This document shows positions 1 to 5,322 of a stretch of DNA of 5,322 bases, one piece after another. The DNA is taken from positions 1 to 5,322 of the forward strand of contig NZ_JAIOSW010000280.1 in NCBI RefSeq assembly GCF_021107415.1, given 5' to 3'. Position 1 is the first letter of the stretch. Every line of letters starts with the position of its first letter. The notes beneath the pieces are model-generated. The model was not told the origin of the DNA. It saw only the letters and a program-made list of their open reading frames with translations, and searched no databases. Source of the stretch: Desulfobacula sp. Lineage in GTDB: Bacteria > Desulfobacterota > Desulfobacteria > Desulfobacterales > Desulfobacteraceae. The position numbers and the translations under genes are program-made.

Positions 1-204
1 ATGAGTGCCACAACCAGCCTTTTGGCCATGCTGCCCATGGTATTGTCCACCGGTTCAGGCAGTGAACTGTATCGGGGACTGGGATCGATTCTGCTGGGTG
101 GTATTGCCATGTCAACGGTCTTTACCCTTTTTGTGATCCCGTCCCTGCTCGTTTTTATTATTGGGTTTGAGCCTGAAAAAACTATGAATAATTATTTGGA
201 ATAA
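1..204 (+). CDS. RND-family efflux transporter permease, C-terminal fragment (5' end beyond window)
   Basis: These are the last 67 codons of an inner-membrane RND pump subunit, which exports substrates by proton antiport, normally with a periplasmic adaptor and an outer-membrane channel. The ATG at base 1 is probably an internal methionine, because RND permeases are about 1000 residues long and this piece matches only their tail. What is visible: the end of one membrane helix (TTSLLAMLPMVL, residues 4-15), the STGSGSELYRGLG turn (17-29) and a final helix (about 30-54) with the GGIAMSTVFTLFVIPSLL pattern typical of the last RND transmembrane segment. A short polar cytoplasmic tail (EPEKTMNNYLE) follows. 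The pattern fits the hydrophobe/multidrug (HAE1-like) branch, but the fragment is too short to assign a substrate or to exclude the metal-exporting branch. The stop TAA is at 202-204, and a sigma-54 activator starts five bases later on the same strand. Confidence 0.85.
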   Translation: MSATTSLLAMLPMVLSTGSGSELYRGLGSILLGGIAMSTVFTLFVIPSLLVFIIGFEPEKTMNNYLE

Positions 205-209
205 TTATA

Positions 210-1730
210 ATGAAATCTTTTGAAGAAGTCCCGCTTTTGTATGAAATCAGTGAAGCACTGAATCAGCACATGGACATGAAAAAATCATTGTTCAAAGTAT
301 TAAGTGTTCTGTCTGAATCCTTGAATCTGGTCAGGGGCATTATTTTCCTGATCAACTCTGAAACCGGTGAAATACGGATTGAAATTGCCCATGGTATTTC
401 TGAAGATGCCACCCGTCAAATCAAGTATCTTCCCGGTGAAGGCATCATCGGCAAAGTTATTCAAAGCGGTGAACCGGCTGTGGTTCCGCGGATCAGCGAA
501 GAACCCTTATTCCTGGACAAAACCCATTCAAGGGGTCTTGCCCAGGGCCAGGATTATTCTTATATCTGCGTCCCCATAAAAAAAGGCAACCGGGTTGTCG
601 GTGCCATCAGCGCGGATAGACCCTTTGAAGGCAAGAAATCCCTGGAAAAAGGAGAAAAACTTTTATCGGTTGTGGCAGCCATGGTGGCCCATCATGTGAT
701 CAATATAGAAACGATCCGGGTTGAAAAAAAGCAGTTAAAATCAGAAAATATCCGGTTGAAATCAGAGCTTGAGAACAGATACAGCTTTACCAATATCATT
801 GGAAATTCCAACAAAATGAGGGAAGTCTTTCAAATGATCTCCCAGGTATCTTCCTCTTTTGCAACGGTTCTGATTCGGGGAGAAAGCGGTACAGGAAAAG
901 AGCTTGTGGCCAATTCCATTCATTATAACAGCGATAGAAATAAAAAACCTTTTATCAAAATAAATTGTGCCGCCATACCGGAAAACCTTATTGAAAGCGA
1001 ATTATTCGGCCATGAAAAAGGAGCATTTACCGGTGCATCCCGCCAGAAAAAAGGCAAGTTTGAAATGGCAAATCAAGGCACCATCTTTTTAGATGAAATC
1101 GGTAATATGACCCTTGCCGCCCAGGTAAAACTGTTAAGAGTCCTACAGGAAAAGGAATTTGAAAGAGTAGGGGGATATAAGCCCATAAAAACCGATGTCA
1201 GAATTGTTGCCGCCACCAACTCAAACCTTGAAGAGATGGTTCAACAGGGCAAATTCAGGGATGATCTTTATTTCAGACTGAATGTCTTCCCCATTTATAT
1301 TCCAAGCCTTAGAATGAGAAAAACCGATATCATTCTGCTTGCCGATCACTTTCTTGAAAAATATAGCAAAGAGCAGGATAAAAATATCAAAAGGATCACG
1401 ACCCCTGCCATTGACATGATGATGGAGTATCACTGGCCCGGAAATGTAAGGGAGCTTGAAAACTGTATTGAACGAGCGGTCATCCTATGTAATGAAGGGG
1501 CTATCCACAGCTATCATCTTCCGGCCACCCTTCAAACAGGAACCAAATCCAAAACCCTGCCCCTCTCCCTTGAAAATGCTGTGGCCCATCTGGAAAGAGA
1601 AATACTGATGGATTCTTTGAAAAATACCAGAGGAAATATTAATAAGGCGGCCGGACTCATTGGGATTACAGTAAGAAAATTCTCTTATAAGGCGGTAAAA
1701 TATGATATCAATTATAAAGATTACAGATAG
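210..1730 (+). CDS. NifA-type sigma-54-dependent transcriptional activator (GAF-AAA+-Fis HTH)
   Basis: This is a complete 506-residue enhancer-binding protein that would use ATP hydrolysis to open sigma-54 RNA polymerase promoters. An N-terminal GAF domain (about 8-165) is the likely signal input; there is no receiver domain. A basic/acidic helical linker (about 168-190) leads to the AAA+ domain (about 194-428). Visible motifs are Walker A GESGTGKE (224-231), the sigma-54 contact loop GAFTGA (271-276), Walker B TIFLDEIG (291-298, Asp295/Glu296), the arginine-finger region FRDDLYFRL (349-357) and WPGNVREL (409-416). A Fis-type HTH lies at about 474-497, and the tail YDINYKDYR resembles NifA-like proteins of deltaproteobacteria. 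The start ATG is preceded by a weak GGA at 198-200, nine bases upstream inside the end of the RND gene, so translational coupling is plausible. NifA-like architecture does not prove a nitrogen-fixation role: no nif gene is visible and the neighbour is an efflux pump. The interdomain cysteine motif of oxygen-sensitive NifA proteins is absent. Confidence 0.93.
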   Translation: MKSFEEVPLLYEISEALNQHMDMKKSLFKVLSVLSESLNLVRGIIFLINSETGEIRIEIAHGISEDATRQIKYLPGEGIIGKVIQSGEPAVVPRISEEPLFLDKTHSRGLAQGQDYSYICVPIKKGNRVVGAISADRPFEGKKSLEKGEKLLSVVAAMVAHHVINIETIRVEKKQLKSENIRLKSELENRYSFTNIIGNSNKMREVFQMISQVSSSFATVLIRGESGTGKELVANSIHYNSDRNKKPFIKINCAAIPENLIESELFGHEKGAFTGASRQKKGKFEMANQGTIFLDEIGNMTLAAQVKLLRVLQEKEFERVGGYKPIKTDVRIVAATNSNLEEMVQQGKFRDDLYFRLNVFPIYIPSLRMRKTDIILLADHFLEKYSKEQDKNIKRITTPAIDMMMEYHWPGNVRELENCIERAVILCNEGAIHSYHLPATLQTGTKSKTLPLSLENAVAHLEREILMDSLKNTRGNINKAAGLIGITVRKFSYKAVKYDINYKDYR

Positions 1731-1805
1731 CCATCGAGAGTTAACATGATCGTTCTCTTTTAGATTCTGAACTCCCAACACCGGATTTGGAAATCATGGG
1801 GTTTA

Positions 1806-1859
1806 TTGATACCGGAAGCACAAAACATTGTGCTTCGCCAGATATCAAATTTATTTTTT
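1806..1859 (+). terminator. Intrinsic (rho-independent) terminator of the RND/NifA-like transcript
   Basis: An outer stem TTGATA (1806-1811) pairs with TATCAA (1843-1848). After a small internal loop, a perfect 9-bp inner stem GAAGCACAA (1815-1823) pairs with TTGTGCTTC (1828-1836), closed by the loop AACA. The T-rich tract TTTATTTTTT (1850-1859) follows directly on the + strand, giving the layout expected for termination of rightward transcription 76 bases past the activator's stop codon. In the other direction the hairpin is followed by ATAAACCCC, with no U-tract, so it is unlikely to terminate the leftward two-component operon well. The T-tract overlaps the stop codon and the final Lys codons of the opposing gene. 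Confidence 0.7.
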
Positions 1860-3272
1860 GATGTCATACTTTTTTAACAACTGATAGAGACGTGCTCTTC
1901 TAAGCCCTGAAGTCCGGCATGCTGTTTTAACATTCCATACCGTATTTTTTATCAAACTTTTAAGGTATTCCTTTTCAGCTTGCGCAAGTGCTGCCTGACG
2001 AAAATCTTTTAAGGTCACCATTTTCTGTGTAGGGGTACATGTTATTTCTTGATCACATTCCCGATTTGCTGATCCCAACGCCTGGATTCTGATATAATTG
2101 GGAAGGTGTTTTGAAAAAAGAGTTCTGCTGTGAGAGCCCATTGCCACAGCGCTTTCCATGGAGCTGACAAATTCCCGGACATTTCCCGGCCATTTATATG
2201 TAAAGAGTGTGTCCAGAAAATCGTCTGATAATTCTTTTTTATCAAAATGGTAATTTCGGCAAATTTTTTCAGTGTAGTGACTGGCTAAGTCTTTAATATC
2301 TTTATGCCTTCCTCTGATGGGAGGGAGTTCAATAACAAATGTTCTTAATCTGAATAAAAGATCCTGCCTGAAGCTTTCGGATTCCACCATTGCCTCAAGA
2401 TCCTTGTTTGTGGCGGAAATCAGTCTGAAATTGCTTTTTATTTCGGTCTTGCCGCCCACCGGACGAAAAAGCCGTTCCTGTAACACCCTTAATAATTTTT
2501 TTTGAAGTGTTTTAGGGAGCTCTCCAATTTCATCCAGAAAGAGCGTGCCCTGGTCTGCCTGCTTTACCAGGCCGTCATGGGAACTATCGGCTCCAGTAAA
2601 AGCACCTTTCACATGTCCAAAAAGGATGCTTTCAGCCAGATTCCGGGGTAATGATGTGCAGTCAACCACAATAAAAGGCTTGGAATTGCGCATGCTGTTT
2701 AAATGAATTGCCTTGGCAAACAGCTCTTTGCCCGTGCCTGTCTCGCCACCGATGAGAACATTGGCATCGCTTTTCGCAGCATGGGCCATGAGGGTTATAC
2801 ACATAAGAAGTTTAGGGTTGCTTCCTATGATTCCTGTCCGATTTATAGTCAAAGGCGTTTTTAAAACTTGTTTCTGGCTTCTGTACTGAAGTGCCCGTGT
2901 AAGGGAAAGCTCCATGGTGCCAATGTTTGAAGGTTTGTCCAGATAATCCCAGGCTCCGCTCTTTAAGGCAAGGTCAGCACCTCCTTTTTCCCCATAAGCT
3001 GTAATGATTATAATTTCAGGCGGAAAGGCAATGGATCTGAGGTCCGGAATGATATCCAATCCGTTTCCATCAGGTAGTCGTACATCCAGAAATATCACAT
3101 CATAATTTCCCGATACAGCCTTTTCCAGGCCTTTTTTTAAATTAAAAGCAACATCAGCCGAGTGCCCTGCTTCTTCCACCATGCGAACAAGAGTGTATGA
3201 CATTCCCTCATCATCATCAATAATCAGGATTTTATAACCGGATGCTATCTCTTTTTTGCTTTCTATTATCAT
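1851..3272 (-). CDS. NtrC-family sigma-54-dependent response regulator (REC-AAA+-HTH)
   Basis: This is a complete two-component response regulator of 473 residues that should activate sigma-54 promoters once phosphorylated. The receiver domain (about 13-128) has the acidic pocket Asp19-Asp21, phospho-acceptor Asp63 (FLDVRLPDG), Thr91 and Lys113 (LDKP), all canonical. The AAA+ domain (about 147-378) shows Walker A GGETGTGK (175-182), GAFTGA (223-228), Walker B TLFLDEIG (243-250, Asp247/Glu248), arginines 302 and 308 in FRQDLLFRL, and WPGNVREF (361-368). A Fis-like HTH is at about 446-468, with NVKTACRTSGLRRARLYQLL as its core. I chose the ATG at 3272-3270 because AAAGGAG (3283-3277) sits four bases upstream. 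An in-frame TTG one codon earlier (3275) is only one base from that site. The gene overlaps the kinase gene upstream by 41 bases, which makes that kinase its likely partner. Target genes cannot be told from the window. Confidence 0.94.
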   Translation of the reverse strand: MIIESKKEIASGYKILIIDDDEGMSYTLVRMVEEAGHSADVAFNLKKGLEKAVSGNYDVIFLDVRLPDGNGLDIIPDLRSIAFPPEIIIITAYGEKGGADLALKSGAWDYLDKPSNIGTMELSLTRALQYRSQKQVLKTPLTINRTGIIGSNPKLLMCITLMAHAAKSDANVLIGGETGTGKELFAKAIHLNSMRNSKPFIVVDCTSLPRNLAESILFGHVKGAFTGADSSHDGLVKQADQGTLFLDEIGELPKTLQKKLLRVLQERLFRPVGGKTEIKSNFRLISATNKDLEAMVESESFRQDLLFRLRTFVIELPPIRGRHKDIKDLASHYTEKICRNYHFDKKELSDDFLDTLFTYKWPGNVREFVSSMESAVAMGSHSRTLFSKHLPNYIRIQALGSANRECDQEITCTPTQKMVTLKDFRQAALAQAEKEYLKSLIKNTVWNVKTACRTSGLRRARLYQLLKKYDIKK

Positions 3273-5322
3273 CAAGCTCCTTTCTTATGGCAAATACAAG
3301 ATCGGCATTTCTCAGGGGTTTAACTAGTATTCGGTTGAACCTTACACTTTTATAATCCTTTTGATCAATTTTTTTTTCATGAATTCCTGTAAACAATATA
3401 ACGGGGATGTTCTGGTTGGATTTTTTAATTTCAGATATAAGATCCGTCCCGGTCATATCCGGCATGAGCTGGTCAGTAACAATAAGATCAAAATAATTAG
3501 AGTTCTGTTTAAAAGCGTCCAGAGCTTTAAGACTACTGGAATATGCGTGGACATCATAGCCAAGGTTGCTCAAGATCCGTTCCAGTATATCCAGCAGGGC
3601 AGTTTCATCATCCACCAGCATGATTTTCTCTTTACCTTCTGGAAGTTCAAGGCTTGGCTCAACATTGATTTCAATATCAGCATGCTCAAGTCTTGGCAAA
3701 ATAATGCAAAAAGCGGTTCCGACCCCGACACTGCTCTTAACAGTTACTGTTCCACCATGTTTTTTTACGATACCATGGATAACTGAAAGGCCCAGACCGG
3801 TCCCTTCCCCAATACCCTTGGTGGTGAAAAACGGATCAAATATTTTATGCATGATCTCTTCGGAAATTCCACAGCCATTATCCTTTACTTCAAGAAGAAC
3901 ATAGGAACCTGGTTGGATTTCCGGCGGTAGATCATCGCCTTTTTGATAATCCATATTAGAGAGTGCCATATCAATTCTTCCCCTGTTTCTCCCAATTGCC
4001 TGGGAAGAGTTTGTACACAAATTCATTAGAATCTGCTGCATCTGTATAGGATCAGCCAGTACGATTCCGGATTCAGTATTGAGGGTTACCCGGATTTTTA
4101 TTATTTTAGGAAGGGTTGCTGTTAAAAATTTTACCACTTCTTTAATAAACGGAGAAAGACTCAAAGGAATTTTTTTGCCTTCCTCCTGCCTGCTGAATGC
4201 AAGGATCTGGCTTACCAGAGACTTGGCCCGGAGGCCTGCAGTCAAGACCTGCTCAATATCTTTAATCGCCCTGTGGTTTTTTGATATGCTGTTCATGGCA
4301 AGCTCACTGCAACCGATTATCACACCCAGGATATTGTTAAAATCATGGGCTATCCCACCGGCCAATGTGCCGATGGCTTCCATTTTCTGGGATTGTCTTA
4401 ATTGGTTCTCAAATTTTGCCTTTAAGGTTACATCGCGGTTTATGGAAACATATCCTAGAAAATGCCCCAAAGGACTTTTTATGGGAGAAACAATTGTATC
4501 TTCAATGATCAATGCATTATTTTTTTTCCTGCTGGTAATCCTTCCAGTCCAGACTTGATCATTTCCAACGGTTAACAGCGCTTCATCATAGATTTTTTTC
4601 TCTGTTTCATCTGCGCCAAAAAATCGATGACTATTATTATAAACTTCTTTTAGATTGTATCCTGTACTTCTTTCAAAGGCAGGATTTACATATTTTATTT
4701 TACCTTCCGCATCTGTAATGATAATATTTTCAGCAATCTGTTCCACGGCTGTTGACAGTCTTTGAAGCTCTGTCTCAGCTTTTTTTTTCTCTGTTATATC
4801 CTGAACCAGGCCTTCAATGTGACGAAGATCACCATGGGAATCATAGATAGGGAGCGCATTTAAAGAAACCCAGATAATGGTTTTATTTTTTTTTCTAAAT
4901 TGTACCTCATAGGACTTAATTACTTTATCTTTTTTCAGGATTTCTAAAAATTCATCTCTTTGGTCAGGGTGAACATAATGCTGATGCCCAATGTCATATA
5001 CTTTTGATATCAGCTCTTCTGGAAACCTATAGCCAAGAATCTGTGCAAAAGCAGGATTTGCATTTATAACCTTTCCATTCAAGGTTGATTGAAAAATTCC
5101 TTCAGTTGCATTTTCAAATATGCTTCTATATTTTTTTTCTGCTTTTTTTAATTCAGACATCCGAAATTTTATCTCATTTCCCATATCTTCCAAGGTATCA
5201 ATCAATGGCATGAATTCAAAATACGGCATATTTTCATGAATGGAGATATCTTTTTTTACAGCATAAGATTTAACAATCCTGTTCAGTAATTTCAAAGGTT
5301 TATTTAATGACCATCTTAAAAG
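3232..5322 (-). CDS. Hybrid sensor histidine kinase (HAMP-PAS-PAS-HisKA-HATPase-REC), N-terminus beyond window
   Basis: This is the sensor of the two-component pair; it autophosphorylates a histidine and passes phosphate to aspartates. Numbering below starts at an in-frame TTG at 5295. The frame is open for nine more codons (LLRWSLNKP) to the window edge, and no Shine-Dalgarno site precedes the TTG, so the gene is cut by the window. Order of parts: HAMP-like segment (LNKPLKLLNRIV to EIKFRMSELKKAEKKY, up to about 55), PAS 1 with its PAC end (about 56-170), PAS 2 (about 178-293), then HisKA with His317 in GGIAHDFNNIL. The HATPase domain has an N-box around Asn425/Asn429, DNGCGIS (472-478), FDPFFTTK (486-493) and GEGTGLGLS (496-504). 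A C-terminal receiver (about 557-672) has Asp562/Asp563, phospho-acceptor Asp608, Thr636 and Lys659. No Hpt domain is visible. A HAMP domain at the open end implies a membrane helix and probably a periplasmic sensor upstream. The ligand is unknown; neither PAS shows a flavin (LOV) cysteine motif. The stop is TAA at 3234-3232. Confidence 0.92.
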   Translation of the reverse strand, partial: LLRWSLNKPLKLLNRIVKSYAVKKDISIHENMPYFEFMPLIDTLEDMGNEIKFRMSELKKAEKKYRSIFENATEGIFQSTLNGKVINANPAFAQILGYRFPEELISKVYDIGHQHYVHPDQRDEFLEILKKDKVIKSYEVQFRKKNKTIIWVSLNALPIYDSHGDLRHIEGLVQDITEKKKAETELQRLSTAVEQIAENIIITDAEGKIKYVNPAFERSTGYNLKEVYNNSHRFFGADETEKKIYDEALLTVGNDQVWTGRITSRKKNNALIIEDTIVSPIKSPLGHFLGYVSINRDVTLKAKFENQLRQSQKMEAIGTLAGGIAHDFNNILGVIIGCSELAMNSISKNHRAIKDIEQVLTAGLRAKSLVSQILAFSRQEEGKKIPLSLSPFIKEVVKFLTATLPKIIKIRVTLNTESGIVLADPIQMQQILMNLCTNSSQAIGRNRGRIDMALSNMDYQKGDDLPPEIQPGSYVLLEVKDNGCGISEEIMHKIFDPFFTTKGIGEGTGLGLSVIHGIVKKHGGTVTVKSSVGVGTAFCIILPRLEHADIEINVEPSLELPEGKEKIMLVDDETALLDILERILSNLGYDVHAYSSSLKALDAFKQNSNYFDLIVTDQLMPDMTGTDLISEIKKSNQNIPVILFTGIHEKKIDQKDYKSVRFNRILVKPLRNADLVFAIRKELDDNRKQKRDSIRL
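3277..3283 (-). promoter_or_regulatory. Shine-Dalgarno site deciding the response-regulator start
   Basis: On the minus strand the bases read AAAGGAG, a strong ribosome-binding site, followed by CTTG and then ATG at 3272-3270. The site lies inside the last codons of the kinase gene (around its Arg-Lys-Glu-Leu). It favours the ATG over the TTG immediately before it and shows that the regulator can be translated independently, or re-initiated, within the kinase message. Confidence 0.75.

Noticed and set aside
1..204. Stand-alone 67-residue membrane protein starting at base 1
   Set aside because: The sequence matches the C-terminal end of RND permeases and begins exactly at the window edge, so it is a cut gene rather than a small protein.
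1736..1761. Possible first terminator right after the activator stop (AGAG/CTCT and AAC/GTT stems with a TTTT run)
   Set aside because: The stem is short, interrupted by a two-base bulge and AT-rich, and the T run is only four bases. The hairpin at 1806-1848 is far stronger.
1485..1781. 98-codon minus-strand frame covering the convergent gap
   Set aside because: Most of it is antisense to the activator's HTH region. It has no protein family features and the gap is better explained by the terminator.
1731..1850. Sigma-54 promoter or small RNA in the convergent gap
   Set aside because: I looked for GG-N10-GC spacing on both strands and found no good match. Apart from the terminator hairpin there is no structured element.
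3361..3904. Overlapping + strand open frames of 141 and 112 codons
   Set aside because: Both are antisense shadows of the kinase HATPase and receiver regions, overlap each other and have no domain pattern.
4079..4558. 159-codon open frame on the + strand, antisense to the kinase gene
   Set aside because: It lies wholly inside the HisKA/PAS 2 coding region on the opposite strand. Its translation shows no recognisable domain, and the minus-strand frame carries clear kinase motifs.

Overview
The window looks like chromosomal regulatory and transport DNA from a Gram-negative, anaerobe-type proteobacterium. A sulfate-reducing deltaproteobacterium of the Desulfobacteraceae kind is my best guess. 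It rests on the density of sigma-54 activators, the multi-PAS hybrid kinase style and the moderately AT-rich coding sequence. This is inference from gene style, not a database match. There are no RNA genes, mobile elements, CRISPR arrays or long repeats that I can support. The window is almost fully coding, and the only real intergenic stretch is about 120 bases.

Left part, + strand: the last 67 codons of an RND-family efflux permease enter from beyond the left edge. Five bases after its stop begins a complete 506-residue NifA-type sigma-54 activator (GAF sensor, AAA+ ATPase with GAFTGA loop, Fis-type HTH). The tight spacing suggests one transcript, so the activator may control, or be co-produced with, the pump. 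A good intrinsic terminator (two-part hairpin plus T-rich tract, 1806-1859) lies downstream of the activator gene.

Right part, - strand: a hybrid sensor histidine kinase (HAMP remnant, PAS, PAS, HisKA, HATPase, receiver) runs in from beyond the right edge. It overlaps by 41 bases an NtrC-type response regulator (receiver, AAA+, HTH). They form a typical two-component operon: the kinase presumably phosphorylates Asp63 of the regulator, which then activates sigma-54 promoters. The kinase is incomplete. Its reading frame stays open to the window edge, and the missing N-terminus most likely holds transmembrane and sensor segments.

The two operons converge tail to tail. Both end in sigma-54 (RpoN) activators with all core ATPase motifs intact, so the host must encode RpoN. 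I found no convincing sign of a new biological system. The most notable points are the coupling of a NifA-like regulator to an RND pump, the truncated kinase with a misleading internal TTG start, the overlapping regulator start set by a Shine-Dalgarno site inside the kinase gene, and a terminator whose U-tract falls in the last codons of the opposing gene.
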